Shown here one piece after another: positions 48,725-60,619 of a DNA stretch of 64,000 nt; position 1 is the stretch's first letter; every line of letters starts with the position of its first letter. The notes under the pieces were generated by a model, which was given only the letters and a program-made list of their open reading frames with translations, was not told the DNA's origin and did no database searches. The translations under genes and the position numbers were made by a program. Origin of the DNA: Sipunculus nudus (taxonomy: Eukaryota > Annelida > Sipuncula > Golfingiida > Sipunculidae); contig CM049310.1 in NCBI GenBank assembly GCA_026874595.1, forward strand, positions 53,573,058-53,637,057, written 5' to 3'.

Positions 48725-49496
48725 GTAGGTCTTTTAGTATAATTATTATTGTAGTATGGTTTATGTATATAAAGTGTGTGCCAATACGGCTTTGGCAGAA
48801 ACATTCTTTCTGGCTGCAATCCGGTACTCACGAGGTCAACATGATGCCGTTCTCTATGGAAAAAAGATATCGTGTTTTGTAAAGTTACATTTCGTCCAAG
48901 CAAATTCACCTTTTTACCAGAGGAATCCTTCTGACTGAGGCATAATTGGGAAGAGGGAAGGTGGTTTTTGTAGGTAGTGAATATTCCATGTTTGCCAATG
49001 CCTTATAACTAATGGGACCTCGTGTCTTTTCCCTGATACACCGAATATACTTTGTAATATGATATCCCTTATTGTCGGACTACAGGCGTTTGGTTTTATC
49101 ATTTCCCCTAAAAATATTGTTAAACTACACTGTTCATGATTTGGTACACTTTCTTGAAAGAAAGCGTATCAGTGTTTGAAATCGTTTTCCTTTTTGGTTC
49201 GTTTCCCAGACTTGATTTACGACATCATAACTCGCCTTTTCTTCCTTCATGAGCCCCGTGACACTAATATCAATCACCAAGACAATTGATTGTCTAGTCA
49301 CCTCTCATTGTTTTTAGGCGTTATATGTTCCCAGTTGATTACCTATCATTTTCTGGTTATTTGCCAAACTTAGTGCACTTAATCTCAGTTAAGAGCCGTC
49401 ATGTTTTCTGTTAGTATGGTTTTTCTTTTGATCAAAGTACCTTTTTGACTGACTGTCTTTATAAAATTATGGTGAACTAGAAATGTGCATTCTAAG

Positions 49497-49766
49497 GAAT
49501 ACAAGCCTCCGCCATGTGGGGTCTATACTGTAAGATGCTTCCAAACCCTTTTGACATTTACTTATTCGGCCTTTATTCCCACTTTCATTTGTACATATGT
49601 GACTGTACATTTGTGAATACGTCATCGACGTATTCCCGAAATGCCCTGAAAATTCCATAATATTTCGTTCATGATTGCGTTAGTTATGTTGTTAACAACC
49701 ACAAACCCGAAATAAATGCACACGGACGGGGATGAATGCATACGTTCCTAGTGGAGGCAATAAAAT
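49497..49766. mobile_element. Short retroposon-like element with GCCTCCGCC/GGAGGC ends
   Basis: GCCTCCGCCA near 49504 and GTGGAGGCAATAAAA near 49752 are roughly complementary ends. In between, CGAAATGCCCTGAAAAT and TTTCGTTCATGATTGCG match the tail at 32735-32950. 'Cctccgcca' starts and 'ggaggc' ends recall RTE-derived SINE-like elements, which is inference. Confidence 0.4.
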
Positions 49767-49929
49767 GTTATATGGTTATAAGATGTGATATTTTCAAGAA
49801 AATGTGATGTTTTGCGACTGTGAGTTGACTAATTTTAATTCTAAAGTAAAAAAGTTCCATATATTAAAATAAGCTGAAATAAAAGGTCCATTGCAATAAC
49901 ACTGATGTAGGACTAAAGCCCAATAACAG

Positions 49930-50118
49930 GCTTTAATATCATTGTTACATTTGAAACGTCATTATGACTATTATTGTACCAAAGAAATGTCCCTGCGCTC
50001 AAGTCAAGACTATGACTTAAAAAAATTACCCAGGCAAAAGACCCTTGGCGGATACGAATTTGGATCTCATCATTTGGATACGCCTCCTACAACAACTGTA
50101 CAAACATTAATATTAAAG
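49930..50118 (+). CDS. Candidate coding exon with strong donor
   Basis: The frame is open from an AG at 49928-49929 to AAAG|GTAAGTGC at 50118, a near-perfect donor, and ends in phase 0. From the ATG at 49987 it gives 44 codons (starting M-S-L-R-S-S-Q-D-Y-D; later G-G-Y-E-F-G-S-H-H-L-D-T-P-P-T-T-T). The sequence is polar and has no repeats, like a cytoplasmic or linker segment. The upstream acceptor lacks a good pyrimidine tract, so a first exon starting at 49987 is equally possible. No family is recognised. Confidence 0.35.
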
Positions 50119-50842
50119 GTAAGTGCATTCTAACAATGCTCATACAGTTGAGATAACAAAAGATCAAGGGAAATGTTGGTAACAGATGAAGTAACTTGCC
50201 GGTTTCTTCTGTAATGAAAAATATATAGGAAGGACGGATTTCTTAGCATCCCTCAATAGGAAGCCCCCATATGGAGGACCCTACATTATTTCTAGCAAGA
50301 TAAGCATATGAAACGTTTCAGAACAATAAAAAAAAAGGTAAGAAAAATACATATACACTTGTGTGACGTGGCACGAATGTTCATGAAAGCATACCTCAGT
50401 TTGTGTCCTTGTTTAAGCAGGAAGGGAGGTCATTCACATGCCTATGTCAACAATAATATTAAATATTGTTATTTTCCATACCAGAGTTTACACATCGGAT
50501 AGCAAACAGAACAAAACTGTAATGCACAGGGGATTTGCAAATGAGATTTATCTAAAAAAAAACGAATTTCCGACGAAAATGATGGTTTATGCTAATTTAA
50601 ATGATTACAAATTTCGCTTTTCGTTATGTCTATTTTTTAGTTTATTACCAACGTTCATGAATGTCCCTAACACTATCAGCAAGGCCAAGTGATTTTCCTT
50701 TACAACTGTTCTATAAAATAAAAATGACAGTCTACTAAAAGACAATATTCCTCAAATTAACTCACGGAAATTTGCCTGGAAACCTAAATCTGATAATGCT
50801 CAGTTATACATTTTTTATGTACTTGTACCACATCAATATATA

Positions 50843-51333
50843 CAGTCGAACCTCTCTTAGTGGGCACCTCCATTAAGTGGGCACCCCAAAAAATCGGGCA
50901 TTCCAATTTTTTTCTTCTCTTTATTATGTTTAGCTAATGTGGGCACCTCTACATTCTGCAAAGTGGGAACTTTTCCCCAGGTAATGTGAGCACTTCATCG
51001 ATTTTTCCAGATGAATTATCTTCCTTATGCATCTGTCTGCGCTTTAGTTATTGTAAATTTGTAAGTATTAGCAACTAGAATAATCGTTAATTATTAAATA
51101 TTTATATTTTAGTCATTAATGATAATGATCAACAAGATTAACAAAGGTATAAGATGAATTACTGTCTAATTGCATAATCATAATAATAGCCTTCTTCGTT
51201 CAAGGCTTGGCATGGGATACATGCATACTAATTAGACTACATTAATGTGCCTGCACATGCTCTGGTCAGACCTCAGCCCAGATTTAAAAACAGGACCAAT
51301 GCCTGTACATAACGTCAATCGATATATGTTATT

Positions 51334-51364
<31 letters not shown>

Positions 51365-51571
51365 ATTATATATCACCTTAATGTTTAAAAATAGGTATAA
51401 AGTACATGCATTCAGTTAATGAAGTACTCTTAAAACAGGAGCAACTATAGTGATATTTTAAAGTAGGTGGCAGCACTGAAAGTGGCAGCTATACTCCATC
51501 TATTTGGCACCTCTATAAAGTGGGCAATTTGGGCCAGTCCCAAGGGTGCCCACATTATAGAGGTCCCACTG
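50843..51571. mobile_element. pogo/Tigger-like TIR element (729 bp)
   Basis: The left end CAGTCGAACCTCTCTTAG and, read from the right on the other strand, CAGTGGGACCTCTATAAT are inverted repeats that continue through GTGGGCACC. TA flanks both sides (50841-50842 and 51572-51573), the target duplication of Tc1/mariner elements. CAGT(C/G)..ACCTC ends recall the pogo/Tigger group. No transposase frame remains. A partial right end (GGGCACACATTATAGAGGCC) recurs near 52139. Confidence 0.75.
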
Positions 51572-52298
51572 TAAATGATACCAATTGAATACAATAATAT
51601 ATTATCATTTCGTACCTCTCCCGATTTATGGACACTAACTGCCATACGCTGGCGTCTTATTTAGCAGGAACCAGAAATAACAAGGATAATTTTGCCCTCA
51701 CAATGTAAGTAATGCCAGGTGAATACCGTGTCAGATTCGGGACACGGCTTGTTTGGCATGGACATACGTCCCTTCTCTATGGACAAATAATTCTTATGTA
51801 TGACCAGCCGAAGCAGACAAGACGCCTCATAATCATGCCATACATTCTTGATATTTACTTTTCAGATATTGTCATGGGTATACAAAATGTAATACCTCTT
51901 ATCTGAAAATTCCTGTTATTCATATTGTCTGATGATTGTTATATGCTGGGTTTGGGGGGGGGGGGGGTATTTCCATTTATTTCCGTTCGTTTTTATTTTA
52001 GCAGAAGTTCTTTTAAATATTTAATTTAAGTCTCCTGTTGGAGAACATACACACAAAAAAAGATGATTTCGCAATTTTTGGAACACCAGAGGGAAAATCG
52101 ATCTACAGAAAAGGTGTCTCAGTACATTGGCACAGCTTGGGCACACATTATAGAGGCCTCTTGTATTTTAAACTAATAGGTAAGGAAATTTTACGAGTTG
52201 CAAAATACGACGCTACTATTCTGTATAAAGCGTCTTTTTTATTTTCCAAATTTTATATCGATAACGAGAGGGCACGCCCCTGCAACCCTTCTCAATCC

Positions 52299-52880
52299 GC
52301 CATTGGACATTATAATAATCCAATTAGAGCTACCAAAGAGATATCAGACCATATATATACAACAGTTAAAACAATGTTTTGTGTTAAGCGAGGATACGTT
52401 ATATAGATAAAGACATTACGCTGCGTCTATGTCACATAGGATGCCCATTGGACATTACTATATTCCAATTAGAGCTACTAACGAGATATCAGACCATATA
52501 TACAACAATTAAAACGAGGTTTTATGTTAAGCGAGGATATGTTTATATAGATAAAGGCATTACGTTGCGTCTATGGCACATAGGATACCCATTGGACATT
52601 ACTATATTTCAATTAGAGCTACTAACGAGATATCAGACCATATATACAATAGTTAAAACGAGGTTTTATGTTAAGCGAGGATATGTTTATATAGATAAAG
52701 GCATTACGTTGCGTCTATGTCACATAGGGTGCCCATTGGACATTACTATATTCCAATTTGAGCAACCAAAGAGATATCAGACCATATATACAACAGTTAA
52801 AACGAGGTTTAATGTTGAGCGAGGATGTGTTTAAATAGATAAGGGCACTACGTTGCGTCTATGTCACATAGGGTGCCCAT
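52299..52880 (+). repeat. 144-bp satellite, in-frame 48-residue units
   Basis: CCCATTG recurs at 52444, 52588, 52732 and 52876, exactly 144 bp apart, with an earlier unit starting near 52299 at 145 bp. Because 144 is a multiple of three, one plus-strand frame stays open through almost three units (52448-52834), repeating D-I-T-I-F-Q..R-Y-Q-T-I-Y and Y-I-D-K-G-I-T-L-R-L. The first unit is out of frame and the last truncated. It abuts family H copy 2 at 52966. Satellite DNA is more likely than a gene. Confidence 0.8.
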
Positions 52881-52965
52881 TGAAATTTCATAAACTGCCA
52901 GGTCTATTGAAAAAATTGGCTGTTATGAAGGAATAATTATAGGCATAATAGACAACATAACAAAT

Positions 52966-54808
52966 GGCCCATGGGCCATGACACTCAGCTAAGTTTGGCT
53001 GGGTGCTCATGGTTTTTTTTTTATAAACGTTATATATTGTCTGTGAGAATACCCTATGGCTAAAGTTGCAGTGTTGAAAAAATGGATAGAAAATAAAAAT
53101 TTCAGGATTCATAGGAGATCGACCTGCCCAGCCACCCCCCTGGATTTCACAATAGAGAGTTCCAAGGAAAATGGATAAAATATGTGCCTTGTCTATCTGT
53201 GTGCTTAAAATCAAATGTCAGGTTTCTAAGGAGAATTGCCAAGGATTTCCCTGAATGTCACGTTAGAAGAGTCTGGTGCTAATGGATACTATTTGTGCCC
53301 CATCTGACTGTCTGGGTGCTCAAAATTATGTTTTTGGCTTATAGGTCTCAAAATATAGGTCACCATAACCCAATTCCAGGTTTCCGAGGAAATTAGCCTA
53401 AGACCTCCCTAAATGTCATATTGGAGGATTCTAGGCTTCATCGATTCAATTTGTGCCCCGTCTGACTGTCTGGATGCTAAAAAACTTTTATTCGGCCTGT
53501 AGGTCATAAAATGTAGGTCACCATGACCTAATTTCAGGTTTCCAAGGAGATTTGCTTAGAAACTCCAAGGATGTTGTGTAAGCAGATTCAAGGCCTAACA
53601 GATACAATTTGTCCCCATCAGTCATTCAGGGTGCTCATATGACATCTTTTCCTAAAGGTTGCAAAATATAGGACATGGTGACCTAATTTCAGTTTTTCAC
53701 AGACATTTGCCGAGGACGTCTTAGAATGTTTCATTAGAAGATTCTAGGCCTTACAAGTACAATGTGTGACCTGCCTTACTTTCTAGGTGCTAGAAATCCT
53801 GTTTTCGGCTTGTATGTCACAAAATATAGATCACCATGACCTAAATTTCAGGTTTCCAAGGAGATTTGCCAAGGACCTCACATGATCTTGCATTAGAAGA
53901 TTCTAAACCTAACAGATACGATTTGTAACCATCTGACATTCAGGGTGTTCTACGACATCTTATTCCTTTAGGTCGAAGAATATAGATCACAGTGACCTTA
54001 TTTCATCTTTCCAAGGATATTTGCCTAGAACCTCCTTTAATGTCATGTTGGAGGATTCTAGGCCTAATGGATACTATTTGTGCCCCATCTGACTGTCTGG
54101 GTGCTCAAAATTATGTTTTTGGCTTATAGGTCTCAAAATATAGGTCACCATAACCCAATTCCAGGTTTCCGAGGAAATTAGCCTAAGACCTCCCTAAATG
54201 TCACATTGGAGGATTCTAGGCTTTATCGATTCAATTTGTGCCCCGTCTGACTGTCTGGATGCTAAAAAAAACCTTGTATTCGGCCTGTAGGTCATAAAAT
54301 GTAGGTCACCATGACCTAATTTAAGGTTTCTAAGAAGATTTGCCTAGAAACTCCAAGGATATTGTGTAAGAAGATTCTAGGCCTCACAGATACAATATGT
54401 CTCAATCTGACATTTAGGGTGCTCATATGACATCTTTTCTCTATATGTATAGGTCATAGGTCACAGTGACCTAGCTTCAGGTTTCTAAGGACATTTCCCT
54501 AGGATCTCCAAAAATATCAAGTTAAAGGTTTCTAGGCCTAATGAATACAATATGTACCCCGTCTGACTGTCTGGAAGCTCAAAATCATGTTTTCGGCCCT
54601 TAGGTCACAAAATATAGGTCACCATGACCTATTTCGGGTTCCAGGAAGATTTGCCCAGGACCTCCTTGGATGAACTGTTAGAAGTTTCTAGAAGTTTCTA
54701 TTTGTGCCCTGTTAACGGACGGCCGGGCGGACGGCCGACAACAGTACGGACGCCGGACAAAGGGTGATCGCTATAGCTCAGATGACTTGCAGTCAGCTGA
54801 GCTAAAAA
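52966..54808 (+). mobile_element. Element family H copy 2 with ~180-bp internal array
   Basis: The left end GGCCCATGGGCC..ACTCAGCTAA and the right end hairpin CTCAGATGACTTGCAGTCAG with GCTGAGCTAAAAA match the ends of 1585-3219. The interior is a tandem array: TAGGTCACCATGACCTAAT, then TTTCCAAGGAGATTTGCC, TAGAAGATTCTAGGCC, and CATCTGACTGTCTGGGTGCT repeat in order about every 170-190 bp. A GGACGGCCGGGCGGACGG stretch precedes the hairpin, as in copy 1. There is no coding capacity. A central satellite with conserved flanks fits Helentron-derived elements (inference). Confidence 0.65.
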
Positions 54809-56005
54809 CATATGTGGAGAAATACAGTTGATTAGATGAAGAATCGATTAGGTTTTTTTGTCGATCCAGCACATGATCCGACGATAAATGATCTTCAAAC
54901 GTATCAATGGCATAAATTGCGGTCGAGGTGAAGGTCTTTAGACACATGAAATTCAATTGTTGTAAACAGATTGAAATAGATGTATATCTCAATATTCTAA
55001 TTTGCAAATGCCAATCATTGACATGTAAAGCCAAAAAGAGACCAGGAATTGCAAAACAGCATTTGGATCATCAAAATGTACATTAAATTTGATATTCAGC
55101 TTTCTTAGAATAATCTCTAAATGTCAGTAAACAATCCTTGGTGGTAAGGAATAAAGTTTATCACTTCAATCAATATTTATGATTGGATGAAAGTTTCCAA
55201 ATATTACTTTTGCCAATGACGGTGGCAGAGGACTGTATATGTTAAACATAGGTAGTAGCCCTGCCAGGATTTTAGTATTTCTGCTTGCTACTAAAATAAA
55301 AGGTGATTTCATGTACTGCGGACGTAACTCAGTCCCTGCTCTTATGAGGAAATCGTCGGTCCGAGAGCCGTAAATTAGTTATATAATTTGCCGCGAGGTG
55401 GTAGTACCTGTTCTAAGCGTTGCGACACAGCAAGAGCAAGTTTGATAGCTCTGACAGCGGGAAGCATTTATATCGACTTGGCCAGTCTACTTAGGAAGCT
55501 GTAGGTGTAAAGTTTTAGTAATTTTGTGTGTCTTAGATCCCACTCCACAACCAAACCATCTCTTAGCGTTACAGATAGGCCTCTAGTTAGATTAATCACC
55601 AGAGACATCCTGTCCGAAATCACAGTCACTAAAAACGTTTTTATTTGTTCATAACATATAATCTCAAAACCTTCTAAATGATTATAACTGAACTTTTGTG
55701 GAAGGATGGGAAATTGCACTCTCTGTGTCCTTTTTTAATTATGATTGTTGTAAATATATCTGAATGATTTCAATTATTTTTGGCCGGTGAATGCTATGGG
55801 CACATTCGTTGGTGGAGGTATGCGCTTCGTAAGTGATTTATAGTTATGGAATGTATGTGTACATGCTAATTCCCCAACATCTATTCTTCATGATCGCCTA
55901 CTATTTGTCGCCTGTATCCATACTGTTCTATTTGAGTCTTTTATATATTTGGTATAGCTATGTGTGGGCGCAGAAAAAAGAATGACCAATTAACCTCAAT
56001 TTCAG
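54809..56005. other. Unannotated DNA, no gene seen
   Basis: Only chance-length open frames on the minus strand (54771-55034 and 55468-55719). No repeat was recognised. Confidence 0.35.
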
Positions 56006-56309
56006 ATGTCTGGCTTGGTTTTCGAGATATCAGAGAATAACAGGGGTGATTGATATCCGATGGCTCTGTGGTTTGTTCGCATGTAAGCATGAGACAGAAT
56101 TATTGCAGAAACATTTAGCTGTGGCATCAGAGGTCGGGGTCGGGCAATACGTTCTCATTGGGCCAGGGGGCCAATACCCCGTGCGGTTCAGCCAGACATC
56201 CTTGAGTCGCACAAGTCAATGTGTAACGGATGGTCTTTGTGAGATAGAACATCGCCATGCCACCGCCTCACGGGCCATCGTCCGCTCTCATATATCACGA
56301 TCAATCTAA
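56006..56309 (+). CDS. Candidate exon, about 100 open codons
   Basis: TTAACCTCAATTTCAG gives a consensus acceptor (AG 56004-56005). The frame beginning one base later is open to a TAA at 56307-56309 and is more GC-rich than its flanks. It reads, among others, R-W-L-C-G-L-F-A-C-K-H-E-T-E-L-L-Q-K and later G-V-G-Q-Y-V-L-I-G-P-G-G-Q-Y. It needs two bases from an upstream exon (phase 2). The minus strand also has a 60-codon open frame here, so coding strand is unsure. No family is recognised. Confidence 0.3.
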
Positions 56310-56729
56310 TGCCAGAAGGATATATACTTATACAATTAGCTCACGGACATAAAAGGTCAGTATATCCAGTATACCATCATGTAAAAAGACTGTTGTGAGA
56401 GATGCCTTCAGGATGGAGACTGCTTGGTGGATTTGGTGACTTGGGTTCGAAACTGAAGGTGCCACAGTAGAGAATCAGATAAGGAAAAAACTGCTTAAAA
56501 AAGAAAGTTTTAACTGATTTTTTTAATGATTAAACACTTCTGACTTTTCCTTTCATCAATGCCTCCTCCTGTATTGTATTGGATTTCCTCCATCATCTTT
56601 TACCAGACATTAACAACTACAGTCAGGGGATTTTTGTTGCATCTAAAAAGGACAATATTAGTTTTAAAGTTGACTACTGTTGATAACACTGAATAAAATA
56701 ACAAACTATGATTTCGTATTAAATATAAA

Positions 56730-56770
<41 letters not shown>

Positions 56771-57925
56771 TAATCTGCTAGTTTTCTGCAATAACCAACT
56801 GTAAAGTGCTCTATCGTATGACACCAAACTTTATAATTATGCAAATATACGATTTTTTTAATTTGTTTAATTATATAATGATAATAATAATAAAAATATA
56901 ATATAGGACTTAGGAAGATAACTCTGTCCATAGTCATGTCTCTAAATTAATATAAAGTGTAATATTTAGGAGACCGATAGTCAATGACTATGATAATATG
57001 TAAAATGATCTCAAACATTGATTCGCCTTGGTACGTGTTCAATCATATCCATTTATTATCATATGTTACTTCTCACAAAACGTTTGTTCAAGGCATAAGC
57101 GAGCAAGGCCGTTGGAATTCATTTACACCTCATTGTGTAAAACGATCCCGGAAATAATGAACATCAATCAAAGTCATTGAACGAGATGCATTTTTGCTTG
57201 TAAAAATACAGTTTCATAAAGCGCCATCTGTCTTTCGAATTTCTTGTCTGAGTGTTGTACCCATGACATTCAATTTAGTGACATACAAATGCAAGCACTG
57301 GCTTGTGACGGGTCAGTGTGAGGTAATATTTAAACACCTGCAAATCACAAAGCACGAAAATTTACCGGCCTTTGGTATAGCCTAATGCTAAAGTGGCATT
57401 ACACTTAACAACAAATAACAATTTAGCAAATGCCTTCCCGTAATTATAAATCTATAATCTTATAAATCTATAAAAAGGAACTGGTTAGAAAAGTTTATTG
57501 CAGCAGTGATAACGACTTTCAACTGAACGATGATCTTACCAAATAATCGATCACTGCCACTTCTGATCTCTGGAATGGTTTAATACAGAATGCCCCCCCT
57601 CCGAATAATTTTAATATCATGTCATTACAATATGTAACAGAAAGGGCGACCTGGTCAGAGACGACCTGTTAACAGAAACGTGACCCAAAATATCCAAGTA
57701 AACACGACAATACTACGCGAGGTACTTTTATGATAATTCTCACTATGCACACTAAATCTGATACGTTCAGCAATGCGATTTTCTGATGACAACAAAACAC
57801 GCAATTTGTCGTGCCTGTTAACTCCCAGACTGTTTAGCTAATGTTTAGCTCAATGGAAAGACCCGTATTGTTTCATTGGAGTTCAGTAAACGCAGAGGAA
57901 TACAGAATACAGGTATGTATATGTC

Positions 57926-57976
<51 letters not shown>

Positions 57977-57990
57977 ATATATATATATAG
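56310..57990. other. Unannotated DNA with (TA)n tracts
   Basis: Interrupted TA runs lie at 56730-56770 and 57929-57990. The open frame at 57194-57385 has no domain or splice support. Confidence 0.35.
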
Positions 57991-58009
57991 GTGAAGTGAA
58001 AAAAGTGAC

Positions 58010-58125
58010 GCCTTTTAGATGTTTATATATAAACACCTCTTTTCACGTTCCCACTTAAATTACCAACTGACGAAGAAGCTGTGCGCTTCGAAAGCTCATG
58101 TGCTAAAAAACAAGTTAGTCTATCT
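58010..58125 (+). repeat. Possible retroelement tail with small hairpin
   Basis: GACGAAGAAGCTGTGCGC followed by TTCGAAAGCTCATGTGCTAA contains the stem GAAGC/GCTTC. Similar 'GAAGAAGC..GCTTCGAAAGCTC' sequences are common at the ends of dispersed elements, including Penelope-like ones, but there is no second copy in this window. It lies just after a (TA)n tract and about 250 bp before the coding exon. Confidence 0.25.
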
Positions 58126-58359
58126 AATCTTTCTCTTAACCTACATTTCTACGACAAACTCACACGGCTATACAACTTATTTCATATGTATATAATATAT
58201 TAACCAGGTCTATTAACCAAATAAAATGCCTACTTGCAAGATTTATTAAATAATTTTGTGTTTTTGAAGTGTTTAAGTTATGCTTAATTTACAATATTGT
58301 GTTCATCCAAATGCTTTCATTATTATTTTCGCAATCTATTATATAAAATTTCATTCCAG

Positions 58360-59242
58360 AATGTATGGACACTCTGGGCGACAACAAGCTAAACCTTTTT
58401 TACGATTGGAACCTCCGGATTATATAACAGATGTGAGGAAAGTCACTCTGGTGGAGAATGGAGTCTTGATCTGTATAGAAGATGGTATTGGAACAGGAGA
58501 TTATTTACGCTGGTTCACTTTAAAAGACTCTGGCAGAAATATAAAACAGCCGCTTAATTTCTATTCAGAGCGGAGTTATGAGATTAAATGTTCCATAATT
58601 AGCGTTGGGTCATATCAGCAAGAAATATATGTTGCATTCATCGGTGGTGGAGTTCATTTCACAAGCAAGATCAAAATGACTGAAGAGGGCGGGAAAATAC
58701 TGTTCGGTGTTCCAGAGGTGAAAAAATACACATTAGACATAGAGAATGAAGTCCAAAAGCTTTGTGTTACACCTGATGGCCAAATCTGGCTTCTTGCAGG
58801 ATTTTCTTTTTACAATTATTCTTGGGTGAATAATTTGGTCTATAGAAGGGAGGTCTGTAACTTGTTTGCTCCCCAGGACATGTGGTTTTTGGAACCCTTA
58901 AATCTATGGATGGTTTTTGATTCAGAGAAGAATGTATTAGAAATGTACCCCATTGACTGGGAACATAAGTATTCTCCCCAAAATATTCCTCCTCAAAGAA
59001 TTTCTCCAAAATATGGAAATAGTATAAGCAGTGTTACTGCATTCGGCTCAGCTCACATTTGTATAACAGAGAAAGGGGAGCGCTGCGTCTACTTACATGA
59101 GCTGGGAGACGAAAGAAGGGAAAGGGATCGAGTACTCCTGGAGCTTGATTTTATCCCTGAAGGTGTGACATTTTCAGAAGAAACAAAGACTTTAATCGTG
59201 TATTGCGAAAACACAATTTTGGGCTTCCACATGAGATATTGA
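58360..59242 (+). CDS. Beta-propeller-like protein, probable last exon
   Basis: The frame is open from 58280, but ATTTCATTCCAG (AG 58358-58359) is a good acceptor and the preceding residues look like translated intron, so I start at 58360. The Met at 58361 is also a possible start; from it the product is 293 residues. The sequence alternates short hydrophobic strands with turns, for example V-T-L-V-E-N-G-V-L-I-C-I-E-D-G (about residues 28-42) and V-T-P-D-G-Q-I-W-L-L-A-G (about 136-147), as in WD40, NHL or SMP-30-like propeller blades. No signal peptide or membrane segment is seen after residue 1. Such propellers often form the C-terminal half of TRIM-type proteins, but no RING or B-box was found upstream here. 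Family and function are unassigned. Codon use is ordinary and the frame is intact, so it is probably a live gene. Confidence 0.7.
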
Positions 59243-59389
59243 CAATATAACAATGGTCTAACTTACATTTTCGGATGCTATCAGAACAATAGCTTAAAGT
59301 TAAGTCAGTAGGAATCCATGTTGATTATATATTATATCATTTCGCATGGAACAATTCGTACGGAGTACGAATCAACACACTGGATTCGG

Positions 59390-59395
59390 AATAAA
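59390..59395 (+). promoter_or_regulatory. Candidate polyadenylation signal
   Basis: AATAAA lies 148 bases after the TGA of the propeller exon (59240-59242). It is the first such hexamer downstream, giving a short 3' UTR. No transcript evidence. Confidence 0.4.
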
Positions 59396-59642
59396 TGTGT
59401 CGCTTAATGTAATTAACAGCAATAAGGAACCTGCTTGTATGTATGTTTGTATACATAATTTGATTTTAGGTGAACACTATAAGCTAAAAAGTCATTTTAC
59501 TACACCACATTCGTCCAAACCTTTGTGTCACCTTATAATATAGGTAACGTTTGATAAACATTATTAAACAACCTGTGGTATAATCTATCGACAATATACG
59601 ATGTTTGTGAGTTGCATGAGATTACGGGATTCAGATTGAAAC

Positions 59643-59872
59643 ACAATATTTCGTAAAGGAACTGGTTTAAACAACAATATTCTATAATTCGTAAAGGAAC
59701 TGGTTTAAACAACAATATTCTATATTTCGTAAAGGAACTGGTTTAAACAACGTTCTATATTTTGTAAAGGAACTGGTTTGAACAACAATGTTCTATATTT
59801 CGTAAAGGAACTGGTTTAAGCAACAATATTCTAAATTTTGTAAAGGAACTAGTTTGTACAACAAATATTCTG
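59643..59872 (+). repeat. 38-bp minisatellite, six units
   Basis: CGTAAAGGAACTGGTTTAAA recurs with starts at 59652, 59690, 59728, 59763, 59801 and 59839 (periods 38, 38, 35, 38, 38); the fourth and sixth units read TGTAAAGG. Each unit ends in CAACAATATTCTATA-like sequence. It lies 400 bp past the propeller gene's stop codon. Confidence 0.9.
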
Positions 59873-60428
59873 GAAACAATCATTACAATATCTTTTCAAA
59901 CTATATACAATTAAATGACAGTGCACGGACTGGGAGCATGTACCTTATTAGATTCATATGAAGAAACTCTACATATATTCGCTTATACTTCACACGTGTA
60001 GAATACCGTTAATCATAATCATGACCTGTATATATAACGCTGACATATATCATATACATGCACCAACTGGTACGAGTGTTTTGTAAATAACATGTATACA
60101 ATTAAATGAAAGGGTTATCGTTAAGCGAAGGTTGTTTTTTGTCTCATGAGCCGAGGTCCTTTTTTTAACAAGGTGCAAGTCCTCGCTCGCTTTAATGTTG
60201 TATTGATTTCTACGACAGGTTTGGTCCACGTGCCGGCGGTCAAGGTCAAGGTTCACATGCAAAACAACACATACAAGGGAAGAACTATATGTTGAGGGCA
60301 CCTAACCTCTTCACATAAATTTAAAGAACCCTAAAAGGAATTATCTAAAAAGCAATAAAATTAATGTAACATATAATAATTTAGAATAAGCCATTAATAG
60401 TTGTTTTTGTTTACAATCGGTACACCCT

Positions 60429-60530
60429 AAATTTCGACATGCGACTTGTGACATCCAGTGATATTAGTGTATAAGCAAAATGAAAGCCTCCATGAGAGGT
60501 TTTGATTTTTTGCGAAGGTTCTAATAAACA
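60429..60530 (+). mobile_element. LTR-like repeat, second family, copy C
   Basis: AAATTTCGACATGCGACTTG leads into TGTGACATCCAG (from 60447), TTAGTGTATAAGCAAAATGA and an AATAAA near 60526, following copy A at 9312. The downstream GAGGACAGCGTCC block is not present. Confidence 0.5.
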
Positions 60531-60557
60531 CAAGGAAACACATAAGGAAAGTAAACG

Positions 60558-60618
60558 AGGAGACACTTAAGATCGGAACAATAGAACCAGGAGACTCTTA
60601 AGATCGGAACAATAGACC
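60558..60618 (+). repeat. Short direct repeat
   Basis: CTTAAGATCGGAACAATAGA occurs twice, near 60567 and 60599, with GGAGAC before each. Confidence 0.6.
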
Positions 60619-60619
60619 C

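Noticed and set aside
52299-52880. CRISPR array
   Set aside because: Units are contiguous 144-bp repeats with no spacers, and the DNA is animal-type. None of the tandem arrays here has a repeat-spacer layout.
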